Below the pieces are notes generated by a model. It was not told the origin of the DNA. It saw only the letters and a list, made by a program, of their open reading frames with translations, and did no database searches. 64,000 nt of DNA, taken from the NCBI GenBank assembly GCA_964342385.1, contig CAYFGP010000004.1, positions 1 through 64,000 on the forward strand. The letters run 5' to 3'. This document shows, piece after piece, positions 24,697 through 33,477 of this stretch (within the stretch, counting starts at the first letter, position 1; each line of letters opens with the position of its first letter). The position numbers and the translations under genes were made by a program. The DNA comes from Oceanospirillum sp964342385 (GTDB lineage: Bacteria > Pseudomonadota > Gammaproteobacteria > Pseudomonadales > Halomonadaceae).

Positions 24697-26245
24697 ACCT
24701 CAAGTGATGCACTATTCGCCTCAAGTGGGCGATAGCTCTGATAGCCGCTCCGACCATGGCAGCTTTGATATCGCCATTATCGGTGCCGGTCCTGCGGGCA
24801 TGTCCGCCGCGATTACCGCATCTGAGCTGGGTGCCTCTGTGGTGATTCTGGACGATAAGGCCCGTGCCGGTGGTCAGATCTACCGTAATGTCAGTGAGAG
24901 TCCTTTAGATAAGCCCGAGTCACTGGGCGAGGACTACCTGTACGGTCGTGAGCTGATCGAGCGTTTCCAACACTGCTCCGCAAAGAAAATTTATCAGGCC
25001 ACGGTATGGCATGTGGGAGATAACGGTGAGGTGCTGTTTACCCAGGATAAAGCCACACGCAGTTTAAGCGCCCGCGAGTTACTGATCTGCCCTGGCGCGA
25101 TGGAGCGTCCGTTCCCGGTACCCGGTTGGCATCTGCCTGGCGTCATGTCTGCCGGTAGTGCTCAGGTGATGCTGAAGTCTGACGGTCTGGTGTGTGATGA
25201 CGCCGTATTTGTCGGCTCTGGCCCACTGCTCTATCTGATTGTGGCGCAATATCTGCGCCTGGGTGTCCGCGTAAAAGCGTTAGTGGATACCACACCACGA
25301 GATAACTATATCCACTCGGTACAACAGTTGCCGGGTGCGTTAAGCAAACCCAATATGTTGACCAAGGGTTTGCAACTACTCAATGAGATTCGCAAATCCG
25401 GTACGCCGGTCTACCGTCATGTGACGGATGTGCGTATCGACAGTCAGGACCCCGAGAATAGCGATCGGGTGTCCGGGCTTCGCTTTACCTGCTCCGGCAA
25501 ACCTGAACTGCTTGCTGTCGGGCAGGTTTTTTTACACCAGGGGGTAATCCCCAATCTGAATATGTCCCGTGCGCTTAACCTGCAACACCATTGGTGTGAG
25601 CAGCAACTGTGCTGGAAACCCACATTGAATCAGTGGGGGCAAAGCTCCATTGCCAGTATCTCTGTTGCCGGTGATGGCAGCGGTATTGTTGGTGCAGAAG
25701 GTGCTGAGCATATGGGACGTATTGCAGCGTTAAATCAAGCCACTCGTCTGGGCGTGATCAGTGAGAACGAACGGGATCAGCAGGCGGCGGATAGCCTGCA
25801 GCGTTTGGCGACACTGAATCGCTTCCGCCGTTTTATCGACCGCCTGTATCAACCAGCTGAAGAGTTCCGTCTGCCGGAAGATGACAGCACCGTGGTGTGC
25901 CGTTGTGAAGAGCAGACTTTGGGCAAGCTGAAATACGGTTTTTCCCAAGGAGCCCGTGGGCCTAATGAACTGAAAGGCTTGACTCGTTGTGGTATGGGAC
26001 CCTGTCAGGGCCGTCAGTGCGGTCATACGATTACCGAGCTGTTGGCGAAATGGCGTGGCGATTCCGTTGATCAGGTGGGTTACTACCGCATGCGTTCACC
26101 CATGCGTTTGCTCAATCTGACCGAACTGAGTCGTTTTAGTCGTATTGAGCCTGACTCCACAGAGAAATCAGTGGTGAAAGAGGCTGCCAAGATAACTGTA
26201 GAGAGCGCAGTTGAATCTACCCGTGAAAAAACAGGAGCCGCCTGA
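24689..26245 (+). CDS. FAD/NAD(P)-binding subunit of an HcnB/opine-oxidase-like dehydrogenase
   Basis: The 518-residue protein has an N-terminal Rossmann FAD motif (FDIAIIGAGPAGMSAAITAS, from about residue 27) and a central pyridine-nucleotide-disulfide oxidoreductase fold. It has a C-terminal BFD-like [2Fe-2S] region with VVCRCEE and LTRCGMGPCQGRQC (about residues 405-450). This is the larger electron-transfer subunit of HcnABC-type dehydrogenases. The ATG at 24689, behind a perfect AGGAGG, is chosen over an in-frame ATG at 24641. It overlaps its neighbours by 8 nt upstream and 1 nt downstream (TGATG), so the three subunits form a tight cassette. About 50 C-terminal residues after the cluster domain are low-complexity (Glu/Lys/Val). 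Confidence 0.88.
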   Translation: MSKPQVMHYSPQVGDSSDSRSDHGSFDIAIIGAGPAGMSAAITASELGASVVILDDKARAGGQIYRNVSESPLDKPESLGEDYLYGRELIERFQHCSAKKIYQATVWHVGDNGEVLFTQDKATRSLSARELLICPGAMERPFPVPGWHLPGVMSAGSAQVMLKSDGLVCDDAVFVGSGPLLYLIVAQYLRLGVRVKALVDTTPRDNYIHSVQQLPGALSKPNMLTKGLQLLNEIRKSGTPVYRHVTDVRIDSQDPENSDRVSGLRFTCSGKPELLAVGQVFLHQGVIPNLNMSRALNLQHHWCEQQLCWKPTLNQWGQSSIASISVAGDGSGIVGAEGAEHMGRIAALNQATRLGVISENERDQQAADSLQRLATLNRFRRFIDRLYQPAEEFRLPEDDSTVVCRCEEQTLGKLKYGFSQGARGPNELKGLTRCGMGPCQGRQCGHTITELLAKWRGDSVDQVGYYRMRSPMRLLNLTELSRFSRIEPDSTEKSVVKEAAKITVESAVESTREKTGAA

Positions 26246-27360
26246 TGAAAGCAGATGTGATTATTATCGGCGCTGGTATTCAGGGCTGTTCAACCGCTTA
26301 TAACCTGGCCAAGGCCGGTGTCAAAGTGCTGGTGCTGGAGAAGGACTGGGCTTCCCGCCATGCCTCCGGCGTGAATGCCGGTGGTGTGCGTGTATTAGGT
26401 CGCCATGTATCCGAAGTGGAGCTGAGCAAAGCTTCCATGGATCTCTGGCTCAATCTGGATAACGAGCTGGAAGCCGATACCGGTTTCCGCAGCCGCTCGC
26501 TGGTCAATATCGCCGCCGATGAAGCGGATATGGACACCTTGTATGCCCGTCAGCAGCAGATGCATGAGTTGGGACATGCTCACGAGAAAATTATCGACCA
26601 GCAGGAACTGCGTGAACGTCTGCCTCATGTGGCTCCTCACTGCGTCGGTGGCGTGGTCGCCGAAAAAGACGGTTACGCCATTCCTTATAAATCCACCTTT
26701 GCTTTCCGTAATGCCGCTAAGCGTTTAGGCGCTCAGTTCCTGGAAGGTCAGGCAGTACAGCAGATCCGTAAGGTGGGTAGCAGCTGGCTGGTAAATACTC
26801 AGGACAGCACCTTTGAAGCGGAGCATCTGGTGAATTGTGCTGGTGCCTGGGCGGATAAGGTCTCTGTGATGATTGGGGATAACACTCCGATGTCCTACAG
26901 CGCGCCGATGCTGATGATCACCACCCGTATGCCGCACTTTGCTACGCCTGTGGTTGGTGCGGTGAGTCGTCCCTTATCTTTTAAACAGTTTGAAAACGGT
27001 ACCGTGTTGATTGGTGGCGGCTCTAAAGGTTTTGCCGATCGTGACCACAATCGCACTCGTTTGGACTACAGCAAACTGGCCATTGGAGCGAAAAATGCGG
27101 TGGAGTTTTTCCCCATTATGCAGACTGCTTCGGTAAACCGTATGTGGTCCGGCCTGGAGGCCTATCTGCCGGACAATATCCCGGTGATTGGTCCGAGTGT
27201 AAACGCAGATAACGCTTACCACGCCTTTGGTTTCTCGGCCCATGGTTTCCAGATGGGGCCGATTGTGGGGCAGGTGATGGCTGAGCTGGTGCTAACCGGT
27301 AAAAGCCGTTTTGACCTCAGTGCTTTCCGGGTTGATCGTTTTGAGCGCAAGGTGTTGTAG
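26245..27360 (+). CDS. FAD-dependent D-amino-acid-oxidase-fold catalytic subunit (HcnC/opine-oxidase/sarcosine-oxidase beta-like)
   Basis: A 371-residue DAO-family protein: ADVIIIGAGIQGCSTAYNLAKAG at residues 2-24 binds FAD, and the conserved HASGVNAGGVRVLGRH segment follows. The C-terminal part has MWSGLEAYLPDNIPVIGPS and AFGFSAHGFQMGP, typical of the flavin-closing region. This family oxidises the C-N bond of secondary amines or amino acids (sarcosine, glycine, D-hydroxyproline, opines), giving an imine. It starts within the TGATG overlap after an AGGAG. Substrate class is inferred from family only. It ends the tight operon; ridA follows after a repeat element. Confidence 0.88.
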   Translation: MKADVIIIGAGIQGCSTAYNLAKAGVKVLVLEKDWASRHASGVNAGGVRVLGRHVSEVELSKASMDLWLNLDNELEADTGFRSRSLVNIAADEADMDTLYARQQQMHELGHAHEKIIDQQELRERLPHVAPHCVGGVVAEKDGYAIPYKSTFAFRNAAKRLGAQFLEGQAVQQIRKVGSSWLVNTQDSTFEAEHLVNCAGAWADKVSVMIGDNTPMSYSAPMLMITTRMPHFATPVVGAVSRPLSFKQFENGTVLIGGGSKGFADRDHNRTRLDYSKLAIGAKNAVEFFPIMQTASVNRMWSGLEAYLPDNIPVIGPSVNADNAYHAFGFSAHGFQMGPIVGQVMAELVLTGKSRFDLSAFRVDRFERKVL

Positions 27361-27384
27361 CAGATTAAAGAACCGGCGAGACAA

Positions 27385-27468
27385 TGTTGGGGTTCGCGGT
27401 TTTTGTTTATAGGTGTTGGCTGAGAATATGAAGACCCCGCTCAGCCCAACCTGCATAAGCCTCACTAC
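27385..27468 (+). repeat. Half copy of the 19710-19961 palindromic element
   Basis: GTTGGGGTTCGCGGTTT (27385-27401) matches the right inner arm of the element at 19879, and CCAACCTGCATAAGCCTCACTACG (27446-27468) with the preceding CCCGCTCAG matches the right outer arm near 19929-19961. Spacing is the same to within a few bases (84 versus 83 nt overall). No left half is present, so this is a truncated or decayed copy. It lies between the DAO-fold gene and ridA. Confidence 0.75.
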
Positions 27469-27536
27469 GTAACACGTTTTGAGGCTGTTAAAGAGTTTTT
27501 GTTAATACAGACAAGAGAATGATCTCTGGAGAAATT

Positions 27537-27884
27537 ATGACTATCGAACGTATCGGTTCCAATGACCGTATGAGCAAAATTGTGAAACACAACGGCACCA
27601 TCTACCTGTGTGGTCAGACGGCCAGTGATCCTGACTGGGATATGAAAGAGCAGACTCAGCGTTGTCTGGATAAGATCGATGCACTGCTGGCTGAAGCGGG
27701 TTCTGAGCGTAACAAGATCCTGTCTACCACCATCTATGTGCGTGATATGAAAGATTTCGCCGATATGAATGCAGTATGGGATGCGTGGGTTGCTGAAGGT
27801 GAAAAGCCGGCTCGTGCTTGTGTTGAAGCCCGTATGGCGCGCCCGGATATTCTGGTGGAGTTTACTGTGGTAGCGGCTCAGTAA
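27537..27884 (+). CDS. RidA-family reactive enamine/imine deaminase
   Basis: The 115-residue RidA/YoaB-type protein contains YLCGQTASDPDWDMKEQTQRCL (about residues 22-43), the C-terminal ACVEARMARPDILVEF with the conserved Arg that binds the carboxylate and the final Glu. RidA proteins hydrolyse enamine or imine intermediates of amino-acid metabolism, releasing ammonia. Its position after a flavin amine dehydrogenase fits a role in clearing the imine product. I choose the ATG at 27537 because GGAG lies 6 nt upstream; an earlier ATG at 27519 lacks this. A repeat element lies between this gene and the dehydrogenase, so co-transcription is uncertain. Confidence 0.92.
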   Translation: MTIERIGSNDRMSKIVKHNGTIYLCGQTASDPDWDMKEQTQRCLDKIDALLAEAGSERNKILSTTIYVRDMKDFADMNAVWDAWVAEGEKPARACVEARMARPDILVEFTVVAAQ

Positions 27885-28058
27885 TCCGCTTCCCTATGAT
27901 TATTGTTGTCCCGTGCTAGAACTGGGTTTGTATTGCTATGCAAACCATTATCTTCGTTATTGTGTGTTAGCACTTATCTACATCAGGTCTAAGCCCGATT
28001 TTTGCTGTTCCTGCTATTAAGCCTGCTGGAACGGTATATGTAATGGGTTCCCTATGTT

Positions 28059-28097
28059 CCTGGTGCTCAGGGTTAATTTCAGAGCACCAGGTTTTTT
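28059..28097 (+). terminator. Rho-independent terminator of ridA
   Basis: CCTGGTGCTC (28059-28068) pairs perfectly with GAGCACCAGG (28082-28091), followed by TTTTTTG. It lies about 175 bp after the ridA stop and before the convergent diguanylate cyclase gene. Confidence 0.88.
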
Positions 28098-28170
28098 GTC
28101 TCTTCTTTAGGTTTTCGATCAGACTATTTCTGTGCGTAAGCTTCTGCCATCACTTGCTAGTCGTCGCCTT

Positions 28171-29547
28171 TTAAGCAGTGACGACGCGGTTACGCCCTTG
28201 GTGTTTGGCAGAATACAGCGCCATATCGGCATTTTTCAGACTGCGCATATAGTCTGGGTGACCATTAAACTGGGCGACACCAAAGGACATGGACACATTC
28301 ACTGAGCGCTGGCTTTCCAGCTCAACTACCAGCTTTTCTACCTTCTCACGGATCTGTTCTGCGACTTCGACTGCTTGCTCAACACTGGATTCCGGCAGGA
28401 CCAGCAAAAACTCTTCACCACCGTAACGGAAGCTGTAATCACTGACACGCACCGAGTGGCGAACGGTTTTAGCCACTTGTTCCAGTACCAGATCTCCCGC
28501 AGCATGGCCGTAGATATCATTGATGCGCTTGAAGTGGTCGATATCGCACATAATCAGGGCGTAAGCATTACCGGTGGCCAGCGCCATCTGCGTTTCTTTC
28601 TGCAGCACTGGAGCCATATGCTTGCGTTCGATCAAACGGGTGAGTGAGTCTTCTTTTGAGGAATTGGCCAGCAGAGAGCTGGCCAGCTCCGACAGTAACC
28701 AGCCAATCTCGTTGGCGGCTTTGCTCATCTGACTACAGATCTCTTTCTGACGTTGTACCGGATCATTATCTTCTTGGCTAAGAAGGCGTATTTCAGAAGA
28801 CAGCATATCCATGCGTTTTTTGATCTTTTCGGAGATGTCTGCTTTAGGGGTGATCAGATCCATCTTATGGTTCACCCATAAACCAAATTCGGAGCGCTGC
28901 AGAGAGTCTTCCGGCAGAGCTTTACCTGACATCACCTGGAAGATGCTATCGCTCAACCAGTTAAACAGATCGGAGCGAATACGCTCGATCTCCAGAGCGA
29001 TATCCTGACCAGACAGGTTCAAGCGCAGGGACATGGCATTACGTTCGTTCTCGACCATATCGTGCATATAGGCCTGGTTGATCATGCTCAAGCTGGATTC
29101 CAGAATGCTGTTTACCAGACGAATCGCTTCAGCCAGATGCTCCCGATCCATATCGGATTCCACCAGAATCTCAAAACAGCCGTTTTTTACCATCAACATA
29201 GCGTTATCGACGATAGGCATAGGAACATCAATACGGGCATGGACCTGACCGATCTGAAGCTGTCGCTCAATCAGGGCTTCCATCTCATGGCGCTCTTTAG
29301 GCGAGAGAATCTCAACTAACCAGTGTTGCAGGCTGCCCTTTAAGCGAGTCTCGACCTGTTCGCTGTCCAGAAACTGACGAGCGGCGTTATCTTCCAGCAG
29401 TTCTTTATAGAACACCTGAACCACATCCATATAGCGGGGCTGAATCACCGCGCTGATCTCAGCCAGAATGCGGTTGTTCTCTGGGGTATAGAGATTGGTC
29501 AGGTAAAACTTTTCCAGCCCGTTCATATGTTGCTTTAGCCTTCTCAT
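28171..29547 (-). CDS. dosC: Globin-coupled diguanylate cyclase, DosC-like
   Basis: The roughly 458-residue protein matches E. coli DosC in layout. Residues 1-150 are a sensor globin containing FLDSEQVETRLKGSLQHWLVE and GQVHARIDVP, whose His is the expected proximal heme ligand. A helical middle domain has EFGLWVNHKMDLI, and a GGDEF domain follows. The cyclase motif is RYGGEEF, with an RVSD inhibitory site five residues before it, so it should make c-di-GMP with product inhibition, gated by oxygen at the heme. Several in-frame starts exist (GTG 29580, ATG 29562, 29547, 29526); I take 29547, without a decisive ribosome site. E. coli pairs dosC with dosP; no dosP is adjacent here. Confidence 0.9.
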   Translation of the reverse strand: MRRLKQHMNGLEKFYLTNLYTPENNRILAEISAVIQPRYMDVVQVFYKELLEDNAARQFLDSEQVETRLKGSLQHWLVEILSPKERHEMEALIERQLQIGQVHARIDVPMPIVDNAMLMVKNGCFEILVESDMDREHLAEAIRLVNSILESSLSMINQAYMHDMVENERNAMSLRLNLSGQDIALEIERIRSDLFNWLSDSIFQVMSGKALPEDSLQRSEFGLWVNHKMDLITPKADISEKIKKRMDMLSSEIRLLSQEDNDPVQRQKEICSQMSKAANEIGWLLSELASSLLANSSKEDSLTRLIERKHMAPVLQKETQMALATGNAYALIMCDIDHFKRINDIYGHAAGDLVLEQVAKTVRHSVRVSDYSFRYGGEEFLLVLPESSVEQAVEVAEQIREKVEKLVVELESQRSVNVSMSFGVAQFNGHPDYMRSLKNADMALYSAKHQGRNRVVTA

Positions 29548-29713
29548 GGGTATTTCCCGCATTGTAACGTGAATAGTCACATCTTGTATAAATGTATACG
29601 CTTTAGTGCTGGAACAGAGGCAAAAGCAGGGAACTGTCTGGAACAGCGTATTCCAGAACTCAGGCGGACGCGGTAGAATTCGGGTCTTTAACCGAAAGAA
29701 ATGGGACGATGTA

Positions 29714-30430
29714 ATGGGCAGAGCCTTTCAGAACCGTAAAGAATCCATGGCGAAGACGGCCGCCGCAAAAACCAAGGTGTACAGTAAGTACGGCCGTGAA
29801 ATCTATGTATGTGCAAAATCCGGTGGTATTGACCCAGATGGTAACCTGGCGCTGCGCAGTTTGATTGATCGCGCGAAAAAAGATCAGGTACCGACTCACG
29901 TAATCGATAAAGCTATCGATAAAGCAAAAGGTGGCGGTGGTGAGGACTTCTCCCCTGCTCGTTACGAAGGTTTTGGCCCTGGTGGTTGTGCCGTTATCGT
30001 TGACTGTCTGACAGACAACCCGAACCGCACCATTGGTGACGTACGTACCTGTTTCAACAAGGTAAAAGCTAAGCTAGGCACCGGTGGCACTGTAAGCCAC
30101 ATGTTCGATCACAGTGCGATTTTTGTCTTTGCCGGTGATGATGAAGAAGCGGTACTTGAAGCCCTGATGATGGCTGACGTAGACGTGACCGACATCGAGT
30201 GTGAAGATGGCAAAGTGACCGTATTTGCACCGCACACTGAATACTTCAAAGCCAAAACAGCCCTGACTGAAAACTTTGAAGGCATCGATCTGGACGTGGA
30301 TGAGATCCAGTTTGTACCACACAACACCACGCCGATCTCTGAAGAAGAAGCGGAAACCATGGACAAGTTCCTGGAACTGCTGAACTTCCTGGATGACGTA
30401 CAAAACGTTTATCACAACGCTGAGTACTGA
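29714..30430 (+). CDS. YebC/PmpR-family protein (YeeN-like)
   Basis: The 238-residue protein has the YebC fold: MGRAFQNRKESMAKTAAAKTK at the N-terminus, HVIDKAIDKAKGGGGEDF, the RYEGFGPGG signature and IGDVRTCFNKVKAKLG. It ends in VYHNAEY, as in E. coli YeeN. The family was long annotated as transcriptional regulators; more recent work ties members to translation of difficult (proline-rich) sequences, so I leave the function open. I choose the ATG at 29714, which gives the family N-terminus, over an in-frame ATG at 29606 that would add 36 unrelated residues. It is divergent from the DosC-like gene, with about 165 bp of shared promoter region. Confidence 0.9.
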   Translation: MGRAFQNRKESMAKTAAAKTKVYSKYGREIYVCAKSGGIDPDGNLALRSLIDRAKKDQVPTHVIDKAIDKAKGGGGEDFSPARYEGFGPGGCAVIVDCLTDNPNRTIGDVRTCFNKVKAKLGTGGTVSHMFDHSAIFVFAGDDEEAVLEALMMADVDVTDIECEDGKVTVFAPHTEYFKAKTALTENFEGIDLDVDEIQFVPHNTTPISEEEAETMDKFLELLNFLDDVQNVYHNAEY

Positions 30431-30465
30431 TAGTCCGACGACCTGATAACAGGTCGGAAAGTCTA

Positions 30466-30511
30466 TAAAAAAAACAGCCGGTGGCTTGATACAAGCACCG
30501 GCTGTTTTTTA
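30466..30511. terminator. Bidirectional Rho-independent terminator
   Basis: ACAGCCGGTG (30474-30483) pairs with CACCGGCTGT (30495-30504), preceded by eight A and followed by six T. It ends the YebC-family transcript and, on the other strand, the MltC-like gene. Confidence 0.92.
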
Positions 30512-30602
30512 TCTCAGGTGTTTTATTTTAAGGGCTCCGTTTATAAGAGTCCCGTTTTAAGCACCTTACTTTAAGCACCCCATTTCACATGCCTTGTGAC
30601 CG

Positions 30603-32159
30603 CTACTTCTGTGCGACGGCCATGCCTTCGTAACGCTGTTTGGCCTGGACTACTTTTTCGATATAACGACGGGATTCTGAACTTGGGTGATTTTTATTCA
30701 GTTTCAGATACACCTGTTGCGGTGTCAGGCTGTTAATCACTGTCACGGCGTGTTTACGATCCCGAGAGAAGGTTCTTAGTACATTACCTGCGCCGCCATT
30801 GTAGGCTGAGATAATGCAGTATTCGCGGGAGATGGGGTTAGTCACGCCCTTGAGATAGATATCGTCAAGGATGCTCAGGTAAGCCGCACCGGTATCGATA
30901 TTATTGGCTGGGTTAAACAGGTAACTGCGACTGGGCTGACCGCTTTTTTTCTTGATGCGCTGGAAAACATCCTTACCTGCGGTACTCGGTACCACCTGCA
31001 TCAAGCCATAAGCCGGAATATGACTGGTAGCATACGGGTTAAAGTGGCTCTCGGTTTCCATAATGCTGTAGATCAGCGCTTCTGAAACTTGGTATTTCTG
31101 GGCTGACTGACGTACCAGTGATTCGTACTTCTGGCCCCGAACCTGTTGGTGGTTGGCTTCCATCGGAATCTGCACCCGATAGACAGTACGGCTACCGGAT
31201 GGAATGCGCTCCAGCTTATTTTCTACCAGCCAGGTCGCATACCGGTTGGCACGCCACTCCCACTGAACCAGCTTGCCTTCATGATCCTTCACCTGACCCT
31301 GTAGCACTGACGGTCCTTTAAAGGTCACTCCCTGATCTGAAAACATCTCAGGATCCCGGTTATCATCGGGCGTCAGCAGAGTGGTGACAATCGCTTCCTG
31401 CAGGCGCTGTTTATGATTTCTGGATATCGCCGTTTCTACGATAATATTACCTTTAGCGAAGTCGACCTCACCCCGACTCTCGTAACCCTTACCGTATTTC
31501 ACATATTTATCTGATGAAGGTTCCAGTACGTTATCGTCACCCCAAATGATGCTGGCCTTTTTCTTTAGCTGGATCACCTTTTGCTCATAACGGCGATAGG
31601 CCTGCTCCAGCTGTGTCTGCACTTCTTTGTACTCGGCGTATTCTTTCGCCAAAGCCGGGAAGCGGGAGATCCAGTCCGAGGCTTTTTGCTCAACAGCAGT
31701 GCTATCCACCTTCATAACAGTTTGTTCTGCCGGAGCCGGTTGTGTGTTGTTCTGTGTTGCAACTAACGGCTGAGTAGAACTTACTGTTGACTCTGATCCG
31801 AGTGGCGGGGCATCACCCAGCACTATCGTTGGCAGTTCTTCTGCCACAATTAAACCTTCCGGTTTTGATAGTGCCTGAGCGTTAACCGGCGTGGGTTTAA
31901 ACACTGCGGTTACCTTTGGCGGCTCGACCTTGCTGACGGAAGGTTTACCCGCGTTCCCTCCAATAGGCTCACGACTGGAGGAGATAAACCCTCCAGGTGG
32001 CGGTAGGGGGGTGAGACTTTTTGGCGGATCCACGCGTTTTGCACTGGTTTGTGGATAACTGCTTGTGCCTCCTGTTACAACACAGCCGCTGAGAGCCAGT
32101 ACAGAGATTAAAGCAGACAGTTTTTTCAGTCGTAGCGGAGCGTGAATAGAGGTCATCAT
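30603..32159 (-). CDS. MltC-like membrane-bound lytic transglycosylase (lipoprotein)
   Basis: The 518-residue protein begins with a lipoprotein signal (lipobox LSGC, Cys26). A Pro/Ser/Thr-rich linker (about 30-170) is followed by an MltC N-terminal-type domain (about 175-350, FPALAKEYAEYKEVQTQLEQ) and a C-terminal SLT domain. The catalytic Glu is in IMETESHFNP, followed by AYGLMQVVPSTAG and SAYNGGAGNVLR. It cleaves peptidoglycan glycan strands to 1,6-anhydro ends, from the outer membrane. E. coli MltC is about 360 residues; the extra 150 residues here are the low-complexity linker, long enough to span part of the periplasm. The ATG at 32159 is immediately followed by a second ATG. Confidence 0.88.
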   Translation of the reverse strand: MMTSIHAPLRLKKLSALISVLALSGCVVTGGTSSYPQTSAKRVDPPKSLTPLPPPGGFISSSREPIGGNAGKPSVSKVEPPKVTAVFKPTPVNAQALSKPEGLIVAEELPTIVLGDAPPLGSESTVSSTQPLVATQNNTQPAPAEQTVMKVDSTAVEQKASDWISRFPALAKEYAEYKEVQTQLEQAYRRYEQKVIQLKKKASIIWGDDNVLEPSSDKYVKYGKGYESRGEVDFAKGNIIVETAISRNHKQRLQEAIVTTLLTPDDNRDPEMFSDQGVTFKGPSVLQGQVKDHEGKLVQWEWRANRYATWLVENKLERIPSGSRTVYRVQIPMEANHQQVRGQKYESLVRQSAQKYQVSEALIYSIMETESHFNPYATSHIPAYGLMQVVPSTAGKDVFQRIKKKSGQPSRSYLFNPANNIDTGAAYLSILDDIYLKGVTNPISREYCIISAYNGGAGNVLRTFSRDRKHAVTVINSLTPQQVYLKLNKNHPSSESRRYIEKVVQAKQRYEGMAVAQK

Positions 32160-32274
32160 ACGTCAGGATCTACTGCCAAAGGTTGATATCAATCGGTCAA
32201 ACATGGTGACACAAAGTCAGTGCGAAATTCCCTGACCAAGGGCAGAGGAATAAGGCATTGCTTGTCACAAGAGT

Positions 32275-33279
32275 CTAATAGAACCCTAATGTTAACGGCG
32301 GTTCCACTAATTTTTGTTGCTGTTGTTGTAATCCTGTCAGGTGTTCCTGCCACCAGTTGGCGTTACCAAACTGAGGGAATGCCTGAATAAATGCAGGGTC
32401 CAGACGGCGTTGTGCCAACCAGCCACTGTAGTAGATCATGCGTAGAGCTCGTAAGGGTTCAATCAATACCAGTTCGTTGGCCGGGAAGGTACGGTATTCC
32501 TCATAGCCCTCGGCGACTTCATTTAGCCACTGTTTTTGCTGAAGCTGATCGCCGCTGAGTAGCATCCAGATATCTTGCATGGCAGGGGCCATACGGCAAT
32601 CATCAAAGTCGAGCATAATCAGATCGCCATCACGCCAGAGAATATTGCCGCTATGGCAGTCGCCTTGTACACGAATGGCTTGAGCGCTGAAGTTTTGCAG
32701 TTGGTTATCAATCTGTTCCAGTAGTTGATCGGTCAACTGTTGATAGCGACTTTCAAAGGCTTCCAGCAGACCGCTGTTTAATACATGTTGCTGAGCCGTG
32801 CGGCCATATTCGGCCATAGTCAGATGAGGTCGGTGCTGAAAGCTTTTTTGTTCGCCGATACTGTGCAAACGACCAAGAAAACGACCCAGCTCAAACAGGT
32901 GTTCTTCGTTATCCAGCTCGGGGGCGTGCCCGCCTCGGCGGGTAAACAGTGCCATACGGAAATCATCAAACTGGAACAGGGTTTGACCATCGCGCTGTTG
33001 AGGTGCAACCACTGCCAGTCCCTGATCAGCCAGCTCCAGGCAGAAATTGTGCTCTTCCTGAATCTGTTCATCGCTCCAGCGTTGTGGGCGATAAAACTTC
33101 ACGATCAATGGCGAGTCGTCTTCAATACCTACCTGAAACACCCGGTTTTCATAACTGTTCAGCGCCATGACTCGGCCATCGCAGTAAAAGCCCAGATGTT
33201 CCACGGCATCCATCACTCGATTCGGGTCCAGTTGGTAATAGGGCTGAGATTCAATTTCAAATGTATTTTGTTCGTTCAT
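32275..33279 (-). CDS. srkA: Stress response kinase SrkA (YihE/RdoA type)
   Basis: The 334-residue protein has the aminoglycoside-phosphotransferase-like kinase fold: ENRVFQVGIEDDSPLIVKFYRP (ATP lobe with the catalytic Lys), the brenner-type loop RVQGDCHSGNILW with the catalytic Asp, and the metal-binding LDFDDC. E. coli SrkA is a Ser/Thr kinase that counteracts MazEF-linked stress death and is Cpx-regulated, often next to dsbA; no dsbA is adjacent here. The ATG at 33279 is preceded by CCGG but lacks a strong ribosome site. Some extra Gln-rich residues lie at the C-terminus (LQQQQQK). Confidence 0.92.
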   Translation of the reverse strand: MNEQNTFEIESQPYYQLDPNRVMDAVEHLGFYCDGRVMALNSYENRVFQVGIEDDSPLIVKFYRPQRWSDEQIQEEHNFCLELADQGLAVVAPQQRDGQTLFQFDDFRMALFTRRGGHAPELDNEEHLFELGRFLGRLHSIGEQKSFQHRPHLTMAEYGRTAQQHVLNSGLLEAFESRYQQLTDQLLEQIDNQLQNFSAQAIRVQGDCHSGNILWRDGDLIMLDFDDCRMAPAMQDIWMLLSGDQLQQKQWLNEVAEGYEEYRTFPANELVLIEPLRALRMIYYSGWLAQRRLDPAFIQAFPQFGNANWWQEHLTGLQQQQQKLVEPPLTLGFY

Positions 33280-33341
33280 GAGATAACCGGAGGTTGTGTC
33301 GTAAACCTAATCAGGCCGACACCAGGTGTATTTTGATATTC

Positions 33342-33371
33342 GAAAAGAAGGGGAGCCGATCCCGCTCCCCA
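33342..33371 (-). terminator. Terminator downstream of the Cache-type diguanylate cyclase
   Basis: Read leftward, GGGGAGC pairs with GCTCCCC around a 7-nt loop and is followed by TTCTTTTCG. It lies about 110 bp past the stop at 33478, so the transcript would include the tandem repeat at 33391-33462. Confidence 0.65.
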
Positions 33372-33390
33372 TAAGGTTCCATATTATTAC

Positions 33391-33462
33391 ATTACAGCCG
33401 GTACCACTATTACAGCTGCTACCTCTACTACAGCCAGTATCGCTATTGCAGTCGGTATGATT
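33391..33462 (-). repeat. Four imperfect 18-bp tandem repeats, in frame after a stop codon
   Basis: Units start at 33391, 33409, 33427 and 33445 on the plus strand (for example ATTACAGCCGGTACCACT). They lie between the stop of the leftward diguanylate cyclase gene and its terminator. Read leftward in the gene's own frame after the TAG, they encode six-residue units ending in Cys (NSDTGC, SRGSSC, NSGTGC), and the frame stays open for 56 codons. Whether this is ever translated is unknown. Confidence 0.7.
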
Positions 33463-33477
33463 ATTCCGGGGGCGGTG

